A stretch of DNA of 7,160 nucleotides from Deltaproteobacteria bacterium RIFCSPHIGHO2_02_FULL_40_11 (GTDB taxonomy: Bacteria; Bdellovibrionota; JACOXK01; 2-02-FULL-40-11). The stretch's first letter is position 1. Each line of letters starts with the position of its first letter. Below the pieces are notes generated by a model, which was not told the DNA's origin, searched no databases, and saw only the letters and a program-made list of their open reading frames with translations. This document shows positions 1 through 6,697 of this stretch, in pieces. The stretch spans positions 938 to 8,097 of the forward strand of contig MGRI01000058.1 of assembly GCA_001798105.1 (NCBI GenBank). Direction: 5' to 3'. Position numbers and translations under genes: made by a program.

Positions 1-40
1 AACGCTTCGAATTTTTTTCAAAATCAAAAATACGTAGTCA

Positions 41-60
41 TTCCAAACCCCTCTTTGGAA
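41..60. repeat. Short inverted repeat upstream of the sigma-54-like promoter
   Basis: Perfect 7-bp arms TTCCAAA and TTTGGAA are separated by 6 bases (CCCCTC). The repeat ends 8 bases before the -24 element of the putative sigma-54 promoter. No T-run follows it on the plus strand, so it does not look like an intrinsic terminator for an upstream gene. It could be a protein-binding site for control of the downstream cluster, but sigma-54 activators usually bind farther upstream, and a 7-bp palindrome can arise by chance. Nothing else is recognisable in bases 1-67. Confidence 0.35.
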
Positions 61-68
61 GCCACCTT

Positions 69-84
69 TGGCATACCCCTTGCA
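69..84 (+). promoter_or_regulatory. Putative sigma-54 (RpoN) -24/-12 promoter
   Basis: The sequence reads TGGCA, six bases, TTGCA. The GG and GC dinucleotides have exactly the spacing of the RpoN consensus TGGCACG-N4-TTGC; the variable positions after TGGCA are TA instead of CG. From the GC at 82-83 (-13/-12), transcription would start near 94-96, only a few bases before the ATG at 98. That implies an almost leaderless transcript for the first gene of the plus-strand cluster. RpoN promoters need an ATP-driven activator, so the cluster would be conditionally expressed. The match is visible in the sequence; its activity is inferred. Confidence 0.55.
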
Positions 85-97
85 CATTATTATAAAT

Positions 98-883
98 ATG
101 AAGGTTTATTTACTTGGGATTTCCATTTTCATGCTTTTGCCATTCACAGTCTTTGCAAAAGACCCCTTTAGCACTTCTCCCTGGCAAGGAAGCCTCTCAA
201 ATACCCTGTCTTCAACAATCAATACGGTGCATCAGACAGTCTATAACGATTTTTCTGGAACACTTAGATACATGCTCACTGAACAAATGACGGTTTTATC
301 CAACATTGGTTTTGTAAAAACATTTACGCAAGATCAAAAACTTCTTTTAAAAGACCTGTTTTTAGAATTAAACCATAACGATTTATATATTCACTCACAA
401 ACCGATATTCACCTTCGCGGTTATGTTCGAACATTTTTGCCGACTTCCCAAAAAAGTAAAAATCAAAGCCAAATCAATGCCACAAAACTGGGGTTTGGGC
501 TTTCAAAAAATATTGAAAAGCTCAATTTTGGCTATGAGCTTTCCGGTTCTACCTTTCTTCATGAATATCAAACGGCCTTGAATCAAACTTCAAACACAGC
601 TTATGGAATGACAAATACATTTTTGGCTGGTTACGCCCTTTTAAAAAATTTAAATTTACAAACCGCTTGGACGCTCATGAATTTTAAAACATATGGAAGT
701 TCTCCCAAGTCCACCTATTCATTTGTTCAAGAACTTTCCTATGCCCCCCTTGAAAAAATGAATCTGGCCTTTGGATTCTCCACAGGCGGTAGGCAATATA
801 AAAACAATGGCAAAGAATTAAATCTTTCTGTGTTTGATTTGGATGCCACAGAAGTTTTTTTAGGAGTGAGCTATGAAATATAA
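98..883 (+). CDS. Secreted protein, probable outer-membrane beta-barrel
   Basis: This is a 261-residue protein that I do not recognise as a named family. Residues 1-20 form a typical Sec signal peptide: Lys2, a hydrophobic stretch, then VFA followed by KDP, giving likely signal peptidase I cleavage after Ala20. The mature part is rich in Thr, Ser, Asn, Gly and aromatic residues. It shows repeated alternation of hydrophobic and polar residues in short strands (for example LNFGYELSGS, LNLQTAWTLM, MNLAFGFSTG) and ends in the strand-like VFLGVSYEI, as in small outer-membrane barrels. The ATG at 98 was chosen because the only longer reading starts at a TTG (68) lying inside the sigma-54-like promoter and would put a poor extension before the signal peptide. 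No Shine-Dalgarno is visible before the ATG. The 3' end overlaps the next gene by 11 bases, so the two are probably co-transcribed. Function is unknown; a structural partner or secretion aid for the protease is only a guess. Confidence 0.75.
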   Translation: MKVYLLGISIFMLLPFTVFAKDPFSTSPWQGSLSNTLSSTINTVHQTVYNDFSGTLRYMLTEQMTVLSNIGFVKTFTQDQKLLLKDLFLELNHNDLYIHSQTDIHLRGYVRTFLPTSQKSKNQSQINATKLGFGLSKNIEKLNFGYELSGSTFLHEYQTALNQTSNTAYGMTNTFLAGYALLKNLNLQTAWTLMNFKTYGSSPKSTYSFVQELSYAPLEKMNLAFGFSTGGRQYKNNGKELNLSVFDLDATEVFLGVSYEI

Positions 884-3833
884 AGTTTCAGTTTTTTTAG
901 GCTTAATGGTTGGGATCTTAATCTTAGGTTGCGCGAAACAACGCCCCATTAAAGAAGTCCCCCAAGAAGTACAACGTCTTGAAAAAGCTTTTTTTACACA
1001 AGATGACTACTATTACAAAGTTACGGTCACCAAAGCGTCTCCTGACGCCCCTGTAACCTTTCGCGGCGACCAATCGTTTGGAACAGCCTTGGTCCGATGG
1101 GAAATGACACAAAACACCTTAAGCGCCAATATGGTAGATCCCAGATACCCCATTGCAGAAGCCTTAAGAGACCCTGTGATTTCTTTCCCCATTGAAGACC
1201 ACGTAGATATTGAACTTGAAAAAAATGCAGACGAAGAAGAAACCCATATTCAAGTTGAAACCAAAAAAGAAAGAGCATGGGACCAAAGAAAGTTTGCAAA
1301 AGTAAATTTTGCCGAAGGAAAAATCTTACATCGAAGAGCCCTGATCTTCTTAAAATCATATGAATCCTTAGACTGCATTTCTGAAGTGGCTTCGGATTTA
1401 ATTGGGCTTGAAAAAGATGAAGACTCTTTAAATATCGATTTACGAAAACAATATGAGATTAAAAAACAAAATAAAAAATGTAGCTTTTCTGAAAATTCAC
1501 CTGAAACATTTTCAATTGATTTGCGATTGAGTTTTTTAAAGAAAAAACCAAACCCCACCTTTGAAAAAAGACTGTACTCTGAAGCCATGCAACATAAAGT
1601 AGGTTTTTTTAAAACAACGGTCAAAGAACTCGACCGATGGAATACGAACCAGGAAAAAGATTATGCCATTCATTGGGATAAAACCAAACCCATTGTGTTT
1701 TATTTTAGTGAAAACACACCGAATGCTTATAAACCCCTGATTCGAAGCGTCATTGATAACTGGAATAAGACCTTTTCAAAAGAAGAAGTCGCTGGAAAAC
1801 CCATCCTTGAACTTCGTGAAAACACAGGCCAAAATTATGGTGACCTTCGTTATAACTTTATTGTTTGGATTGATGAACCCATTGAATCTGGCCTTTTGGG
1901 ATTTGGTCCTTCGGTTTGGGATCCTTACAGCGGCGAAATTATAAACGCCACCTCTTTTGTCTTTGCCGGAAACTTTAAACATGCCGTTTTAAGGTATTTA
2001 CAAGACCAAGAAATGAAAAAAGAAATTGAAAAGAAAAAAGCAGAAAACGCAACACATTCAGTTTCACAAAATTCCACATCTCTTGAAAATTCAGAAAATT
2101 TTAAAGAGATTGAAAAGAAAGTGATGGACTCACCCTACACCATTCAAAATCTCATGACCAAACTTCAAGATGAAACAACCATTGAAGGTCAATTACACGC
2201 CTTAAAAACTCAAGGGTATTGTATGTTCGATGCCACTGAAAAACTTGAAGCCTCAGCCGATACAGCTTCCAAAGAAAAATCAGCGGAAGAACTCTTTCGG
2301 ATGATGATTGCAGATACGTTGGTTCATGAAATGGGACATAACTTTGGCTTACGGCATAATTTCATGGGTTCTTACGATAAAGCACACTATATTTCAGAAA
2401 CCATTCATGTATCTTCAGTCATGGATTACTTGGCCTTAGAAGAAAGTGAAGGCGGACAACCTGGCCCTTATGACACAGCTGCCCTTTCTTTTGCGTTCAC
2501 CGGAAACTTTGATCATACCCAAAACTATAAATACTGTTCAGATGAACAGGCAATCTCTGACCCCTTCTGTAACCGATGGGACAAAGGAAGCACAGGATCT
2601 GAAATTGTGGAATATCTAACACGTCATTATTATGATAACTTTTTTAGTCGCAGTTTTAGAGGGCGTAAAAAAGAATTTAAAGATTCAAACAACAACGCCT
2701 GGAATCATTTTGCGCGCATTGTGCTGAATTACTTTCTACCCATGCGTGAATTTTTTGACTACAGTCAATTTGTTCTAAAAACAGGAAGAACGCTCTATGG
2801 TGATCTTTTAGAAAGAGAAGCAAAAGTAGCTCTTTTCACAGAACTCTTTGAAGCCTCCCTGAAAGGATATGACTTCTTCGATGGGTTCTTAAGATCTAGA
2901 CAATTTCCCTACGAAAATGCGCTTTATCCCTATAAAATTTATGAAGATGAATTGGCAATACGAGGCGTTCAAATTGATAAAATTGCAGCCATCTTGATGC
3001 TGACTTCCAGAAACCTATTTGGCTTAAACCCTTGGTACAAATTAGACGCCAATTATTATGACGCGCCTGTTTTCCAAGGAAGTATGATCCTTCTTTTAAA
3101 TACACTCATTCGACAAGAGGATGAAACATTGATTGGGTTACTGGGGATGCTCCATACGCTTGTAGAAACATCGAAGCCACAAAGTATCAGTCTTGGTGGA
3201 AATGCCATCCCGCATACAGAACTTAAAAAACTCTTTGAAATTCACAGGTCGCAAAAAACGGATGAACTTCTTACTTGGCTCAACAGCCAAGGCAGCTCCG
3301 TAGAATATGTGATCGATGAAAATGAGATTTGGTGGGCCAAAACAGATGATATGATTACAATTTATCCTGCAACGCCGACATCTTACATTCAAAGATACAA
3401 ACACCTTTTAGACACCCTTAAAACCGCCAAAGCTGAAGATGAACATTTTCAAGCATTCGATCTTGCTCGAAAAACATATATTCAGATTTTTGAGCTTTTA
3501 TCTGAAGTGAGAAGTGCCAATGATGATCTTTCAAATCTTTCACGTACAACCGGACTAAAAGTTTTGAAATATCTTCCAACACACCTTGCTATCCAAAGTA
3601 TCGAAAAACTCTTCACCTATCATTTGCCGCAGCCCTTGCAGTCCCGAAAAGCCTGGCTGATTGAAATTTTGGAAAACGAGCTGAAGGCTCAAAAAGAAAA
3701 ATATCTTTCTGAGTTTAATCAAGCCAACCATTTTTCAGATCTTGAAATGATGATTCAATCCTTAAAAACAAAAATGACCATTATTCATCGTTTTTATGCA
3801 CTCACCCAAAACATGCTGCGGGAGGAAAAATAA
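873..3833 (+). CDS. Zinc-dependent metalloprotease lipoprotein (Met-zincin, DUF5117/DUF4953 type)
   Basis: This 986-residue envelope protease begins with a type II signal peptide ending ILGC, so Cys20 should be lipidated. The catalytic site is the extended metzincin motif HEMGHNFGLRH: His485, Glu486, His489, Gly492, His495. It is followed by the Met-turn SSVMDY with Met517. Three zinc-binding histidines, the general-base glutamate and the Met-turn are all present, so the enzyme should be active. Family-like signatures flank the site: WDPYSGEI at 349-356 upstream, and a Cys pair with an acidic context (Cys555, Cys566, then NRWDKG) downstream. A charged, low-complexity insert lies at about 380-415. 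The last 130 residues look helical and partly coiled coil. The N-terminal third resembles the DUF5117 region that precedes Met-zincin domains. The start is supported by AGGAG at 862-866, six bases before the ATG, which overlaps the end of the preceding gene. The next gene starts 1 base after the stop. Substrate is unknown; nearby lipoprotein and barrel genes suggest envelope or extracellular work. Confidence 0.88.
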   Translation: MKYKVSVFLGLMVGILILGCAKQRPIKEVPQEVQRLEKAFFTQDDYYYKVTVTKASPDAPVTFRGDQSFGTALVRWEMTQNTLSANMVDPRYPIAEALRDPVISFPIEDHVDIELEKNADEEETHIQVETKKERAWDQRKFAKVNFAEGKILHRRALIFLKSYESLDCISEVASDLIGLEKDEDSLNIDLRKQYEIKKQNKKCSFSENSPETFSIDLRLSFLKKKPNPTFEKRLYSEAMQHKVGFFKTTVKELDRWNTNQEKDYAIHWDKTKPIVFYFSENTPNAYKPLIRSVIDNWNKTFSKEEVAGKPILELRENTGQNYGDLRYNFIVWIDEPIESGLLGFGPSVWDPYSGEIINATSFVFAGNFKHAVLRYLQDQEMKKEIEKKKAENATHSVSQNSTSLENSENFKEIEKKVMDSPYTIQNLMTKLQDETTIEGQLHALKTQGYCMFDATEKLEASADTASKEKSAEELFRMMIADTLVHEMGHNFGLRHNFMGSYDKAHYISETIHVSSVMDYLALEESEGGQPGPYDTAALSFAFTGNFDHTQNYKYCSDEQAISDPFCNRWDKGSTGSEIVEYLTRHYYDNFFSRSFRGRKKEFKDSNNNAWNHFARIVLNYFLPMREFFDYSQFVLKTGRTLYGDLLEREAKVALFTELFEASLKGYDFFDGFLRSRQFPYENALYPYKIYEDELAIRGVQIDKIAAILMLTSRNLFGLNPWYKLDANYYDAPVFQGSMILLLNTLIRQEDETLIGLLGMLHTLVETSKPQSISLGGNAIPHTELKKLFEIHRSQKTDELLTWLNSQGSSVEYVIDENEIWWAKTDDMITIYPATPTSYIQRYKHLLDTLKTAKAEDEHFQAFDLARKTYIQIFELLSEVRSANDDLSNLSRTTGLKVLKYLPTHLAIQSIEKLFTYHLPQPLQSRKAWLIEILENELKAQKEKYLSEFNQANHFSDLEMMIQSLKTKMTIIHRFYALTQNMLREEK

Positions 3834-3834
3834 A

Positions 3835-4578
3835 ATGAAAAAAGCATTGATCTTTTTAAGTCTTTTTCTAATTTTACTTTTTACATTAAGTTGTGGGCAA
3901 AAGGACACAGCACCGTCTCCAGCCCCGCAACCTGAAGCTGAAGTCCGAGTAGAATCGCTGTACAATACCTTTTCTACGCCACAATCGATGGAAAATGTTA
4001 TCGCGTATCTTTTGGAATCACAAATCGCCTTCGTAGATGGCACACTCAATTTTTCAAACGTACTTTCTTTTTTCACCAAAAACCTGGATTGGAAACATGA
4101 ACGGAAAAATCTATACACATCTGAAACGCTTGAAAAGCTTTTAACAAAATTAGACTTAGAGCGAAATCCCTATGAAATGTACGAGGGATTGATTGAAGTC
4201 CTGAAAGATGAAGCGCTTCTTCAAGAAACGCTTTCTTTTTTAACATCAGAGAGGTTTTTAAATAAAGATGAAAAAGGGAAACTTCAAAAAGCCATTCGCA
4301 CATCGGATTTAAAAGGCGTTCACACTCAAATTGATCTCATTTACAAAAACTTTTTTCAGTTCTTTGATTTTTACATGCATAAAAAAAGTATTTGGTTCCC
4401 TTCTATTATTACACTCCCCGTACTAGGGGGATTTACCAAGGAAGAACGCGAAGCTCTTTTGGGAACAGACGTAAAATCCGTCATTCAACCTTCGCCCCTT
4501 CGAAAAGTAGTCGTAGAATTTATGACGACGCTCGTTCAAAAGTACTTTAATTTAGAAGAAACGCCTAAAGTTGATTAA
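3835..4578 (+). CDS. Small predicted lipoprotein of unknown function
   Basis: This is a 247-residue protein with no family that I can name. The N-terminus MKK followed by a long Leu/Phe/Ile stretch and TLSC looks like a type II signal peptide with Cys20 as the lipidated residue; Thr at -3 is less usual than Leu but acceptable. A short Pro/Ala/Glu-rich linker (about 26-36) follows, as often seen between a lipid anchor and a folded domain. The rest looks mostly alpha-helical, with many Leu, Lys and Glu residues and no Cys or catalytic motif. The start at 3835 is favoured over an upstream alternative in the same frame because GGAGG at 3821-3825 lies nine bases before it and the signal peptide begins there. 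It follows the metalloprotease gene by 1 base, so it is very likely its co-transcribed partner, perhaps an accessory, inhibitor or chaperone; that role is inferred from position only. Its stop codon overlaps the convergent gene. Confidence 0.8.
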   Translation: MKKALIFLSLFLILLFTLSCGQKDTAPSPAPQPEAEVRVESLYNTFSTPQSMENVIAYLLESQIAFVDGTLNFSNVLSFFTKNLDWKHERKNLYTSETLEKLLTKLDLERNPYEMYEGLIEVLKDEALLQETLSFLTSERFLNKDEKGKLQKAIRTSDLKGVHTQIDLIYKNFFQFFDFYMHKKSIWFPSIITLPVLGGFTKEEREALLGTDVKSVIQPSPLRKVVVEFMTTLVQKYFNLEETPKVD

Positions 4579-5138
4579 ACGGATCGCACTTTACATCTTG
4601 CCAACCAGCACGATTCTAATTCTTCTCGAAAACGATCTAAAACTTCATGGGCAAAGGGCCGGGGTTCAATATTGTAATCATTTAAAGCTTTGGTCTTAAC
4701 CGGGGTGCCTTCACTGGAGATATTTACCCCCGCATGAATCAGGGTTGACACATTGGAAAGGGTTGCAATGGAAACTGTTATTTTTGCATCTCCATCATAT
4801 AAATCGTCTCCGCTTCGAGTGAGTAGACGATTGAGCTGCGCTTCTAAAACTTCTTTCATTAAAACCATTAAAATGCGTTGCCTGTAAACCGTTTTTTCTA
4901 AATCCAAATCAAAAAATTCACCAATAAAATGCACCATTTTTTGAGAAAAAATCGCCCGTTTAGCTTTAATATCTTCGACATCGACCATGTTTCGAAGGCT
5001 TAAATCGGAGGGGCCAATAAAACTGACCATGGCATCGCCTTGAATATCGTAGTTTTTATAAATCCAAAGTGGGGCAAGTTGTGTCCCGTCATAAGTTAAG
5101 GTGTCATCCAGTAATCGCGTTTTTAAACCTTGTTGCAT
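4575..5138 (-). CDS. DUF366-like conserved protein linked to queuosine genes
   Basis: This 187-residue soluble protein resembles the DUF366 (COG2029-type) family of uncharacterised proteins in both length and sequence pattern. Diagnostic-looking stretches are YDGTQLAPLWIY at 16-27, GDAMVSFIGPSDL at 34-46 and the acidic MVDVEDIKAK at 51-60. The segment VHFIGEFFDLDLEK (69-82) follows, then DGDAKITVSIAT (115-126) and LIHAGVNI (133-140). The family match is from memory and was not searched. No signal peptide or membrane segment is seen. A good Shine-Dalgarno, AGGAG at 5146-5150, lies seven bases before the ATG. The gene is downstream of queD-folE2-queC on the same strand, separated from queC by the 127-bp hairpin element, so it may belong to the same operon with expression affected by that hairpin. 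A role in 7-deazaguanine or pterin metabolism is guilt by association only. The stop codon overlaps that of the convergent lipoprotein gene. Confidence 0.75.
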   Translation of the reverse strand: MQQGLKTRLLDDTLTYDGTQLAPLWIYKNYDIQGDAMVSFIGPSDLSLRNMVDVEDIKAKRAIFSQKMVHFIGEFFDLDLEKTVYRQRILMVLMKEVLEAQLNRLLTRSGDDLYDGDAKITVSIATLSNVSTLIHAGVNISSEGTPVKTKALNDYNIEPRPFAHEVLDRFREELESCWLARCKVRSV

Positions 5139-5160
5139 TTTATTTCTCCTAATTTCACAT

Positions 5161-5287
5161 GACCAGAAAACATTAGAACATGAGATTCATTCGCTTCATG
5201 GCTCGCGTGGCGGCGTGTCTGGCGACACGGCGCCACGCTCCGCTTTACTTCCGCGAATTGAATCTCATGTTCTAATGTATTCTGGTC
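5161..5287. repeat. 127-bp inverted-repeat (MITE/REP-like) element
   Basis: The outer arms at 5161-5194 and 5253-5287 are inverted copies of each other. They match at all but one aligned base plus a single-base bulge, and begin and end with GACCAG and CTGGTC. Between them is a GC-rich core with its own hairpin. The element fills nearly all of the gap between queC and the DUF366-like gene, and its right arm encodes the last codons and the stop of queC. It has no coding sequence of its own and no T-run on either side, so it is not a standard intrinsic terminator. An 18-bp internal segment recurs at the window's right edge, so it is probably a dispersed element. No convincing target-site duplication is seen. 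It could be a non-autonomous transposon remnant, a REP-type extragenic repeat, or a structured RNA element affecting processing of the que transcript. Confidence 0.8.
5205..5238. repeat. GC-rich inner hairpin of the repeat element
   Basis: Arms of 15 bp (5205-5219 and 5224-5238) pair at 14 of 15 positions around the four-base loop TGGC. Bases 5201-5240 contain 31 G or C out of 40, far above the AT-rich surroundings and above the element's own outer arms. This compositional break suggests that the core has a different origin from the flanking genes, as is typical of REP-type repeats. As RNA it would form a very stable stem on either strand. Confidence 0.8.
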
Positions 5288-5927
5288 CCCTGGCATTGTC
5301 ATATCGTAAGCATGATTCACATTGTTTACAGGGCGTCTCACCAGATTCGTAACAACTCCACATCCATTCAAAGGGCGCATGGACTTCATGCCCTAAAATC
5401 ACAATTTCCTTTTTATTTAAATTCCGCGTGTAGCTCACCACCTGCGGGTGGCTGAGCGTTGAATAGTTTAGACTCCCATTTACTTGATTAACATAATTTT
5501 CACTATTGTCAGGGAAGGTTACTGCTTCTTCTGCATTAAACCCAACCACAATTTGATTTGCCCCCAAACTTTCAGCAAAGCTGGCTGCAATATTGATAAA
5601 CACTCCATTTCGATTCGGCACCCAAACGTTTTTTGCGGATTCTTTTGTTTTTTCCAACACATCCAATTCTGCACTTTTCAGTTTCGGAAGGTCAGCACTT
5701 TCATTTACCAATGCTGTGTTTGTGATGGCTTTCAGCCATGGAAGGCCAATCACTTGATGCGGCACTTTATATTTTTCGCAAATTCTTTTTGCATTTAAGA
5801 TTTCGGATCGCGCTGCCCTTTGGCCATAATCGAAGGTAAGGGCCAGGCAAAGCTCACTTTTTTGGTGGGCAATGCAAAAGTTAACGGTGGAATCAAGTCC
5901 GGCGGAAAGAAGGACGATGCTTTTCAT
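5265..5927 (-). CDS. queC: QueC, 7-cyano-7-deazaguanine (preQ0) synthase
   Basis: QueC is an ATP-dependent enzyme that converts 7-carboxy-7-deazaguanine and ammonia to preQ0, the precursor of queuosine in tRNA. The 220-residue protein has the PP-loop ATP motif SAGLDST at 8-14, where the first Gly of the usual SGGLDS is Ala. It also has FDYGQR at 32-37, VPNRN at 103-107 and the zinc site Cys192, Cys200, Cys203, Cys206 in a C-x7-C-x2-C-x2-C pattern, so the catalytic parts are complete. The tail is odd. After CESCLRYDNA the usual family ending (roughly an R-x-F/G-F-x-x-A-G pattern) is missing, and the final residues PEYIRT plus the stop codon are encoded by the right arm of the repeat element. 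The 3' end seems to have been replaced by the insertion, probably with activity retained. The ATG overlaps the folE2 stop in ATGA, indicating translational coupling; only a weak purine-rich Shine-Dalgarno is present. Confidence 0.93.
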   Translation of the reverse strand: MKSIVLLSAGLDSTVNFCIAHQKSELCLALTFDYGQRAARSEILNAKRICEKYKVPHQVIGLPWLKAITNTALVNESADLPKLKSAELDVLEKTKESAKNVWVPNRNGVFINIAASFAESLGANQIVVGFNAEEAVTFPDNSENYVNQVNGSLNYSTLSHPQVVSYTRNLNKKEIVILGHEVHAPFEWMWSCYESGETPCKQCESCLRYDNARGPEYIRT

Positions 5928-6697
5928 TTTTTATCTTTCTTCATAAACGCGTAGGCATTGTGCCCATGAATGGACTCAAAATTTTCGCATTCAATGGCAT
6001 ACCATGCAATCGCAGACCAATCGTCCAACCGAATGGCAGCTTCCCTGACAACGTCTTCTGCAAATCTTGGATTATCAAACGCGCGTTCTGTCACAGCTTT
6101 TTCATCCACCCGCTTTAAAAGCGGATATAATTCACAGCTACTCGAATCTTCCACCAACCGAATCAGATCTTCAATCCAGACAAATTCACGATACCGAACG
6201 ATAAGCTTAACCTCAGATCTTTGATTATGGGCCCCACGATCAGAGATTTCTTTCGAACATGGACAAAGCGTTGTGACGGGAACTTTTACTTGAACATAAA
6301 AATCATGCTGATTTTTATTATTCGACCCCCAAAATTTACATTCATACTCCATGAGGCTCTTCGCCTTCGACACCGGTGCTGTTTTTTCAATAAAGTATGG
6401 GAAAGTGACTTCAATCACAGACACGTTGGCATTTAATTTTTTGCGCATGCTTTCTAAAATTTCATCAAACTTTTGAACATCAATTTCATTTCGATATTCA
6501 TTGAGAATTTCAATGAAGCGACTCATATGCGTGCCCTTAAAATGCTCCGTTAAATCCACATACAAATTAAAAGATCCGATGGTATGCTGTTTTTCATTTT
6601 TGCGATCTAAAACATTAATGGGGTAACGTACATTGCGCACCCCGACATGCTGAAGCGGAATGCCACGTGTGTCTTTTAAATTTTGAACATCAAGCAT
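5924..6697 (-). CDS. folE2: GTP cyclohydrolase IB (FolE2)
   Basis: FolE2 hydrolyses GTP to 7,8-dihydroneopterin triphosphate, the shared precursor of folate and of queuosine, in the cytoplasm. It is the metal-flexible type unrelated in sequence to FolE1. The 257-residue protein is full length and carries family signatures in order: VGVRNVRYPINVLD (18-31), FKGTHMSRFIEILNE (53-67), TTLCPCSKEIS (142-152) with the metal-ligand candidate Cys147, GAHNQR (155-160), EDVVRE (214-219), and ENFESIHGHNAYA (238-250) near the C-terminus. The start ATG overlaps the queD stop by 8 bases, and GGGAG (6707-6711) precedes it by nine bases. The 3' end overlaps queC in ATGA. Placement between queD and queC suggests that its product feeds queuosine synthesis, although it could serve folate as well. 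FolE2 is often used or induced when zinc is scarce; no Zur-like site is visible here. Confidence 0.95.
   Translation of the reverse strand: MLDVQNLKDTRGIPLQHVGVRNVRYPINVLDRKNEKQHTIGSFNLYVDLTEHFKGTHMSRFIEILNEYRNEIDVQKFDEILESMRKKLNANVSVIEVTFPYFIEKTAPVSKAKSLMEYECKFWGSNNKNQHDFYVQVKVPVTTLCPCSKEISDRGAHNQRSEVKLIVRYREFVWIEDLIRLVEDSSSCELYPLLKRVDEKAVTERAFDNPRFAEDVVREAAIRLDDWSAIAWYAIECENFESIHGHNAYAFMKKDKK

Noticed and set aside
68..97. TTG start adding ten residues to the first protein
   Set aside because: It overlaps the sigma-54-like core, lacks a Shine-Dalgarno and would bury the signal peptide behind a non-typical extension.
1027..1624. Minus-strand open frames inside the metalloprotease gene
   Set aside because: Their composition is that of antisense to a Lys/Glu/Phe-rich gene, with no start signals or protein motifs.
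5161..5287. CRISPR-like or complete insertion sequence
   Set aside because: There is only one complete copy, no regularly spaced repeats, no transposase coding capacity and no clear target-site duplication.
5101..5389. Open frames on both strands across the hairpin element
   Set aside because: They arise from the palindrome and from out-of-frame queC sequence, have no recognisable protein pattern, and overlap better supported genes.
5433..5457. Hairpin-like sequence (GCTCACCACC ... GGTGG-C-TGAGC) as a possible terminator or regulatory site
   Set aside because: It lies in the middle of queC coding sequence, has a bulge and no T-run, and the codons encode a normal QueC segment (SHPQVVSYT).
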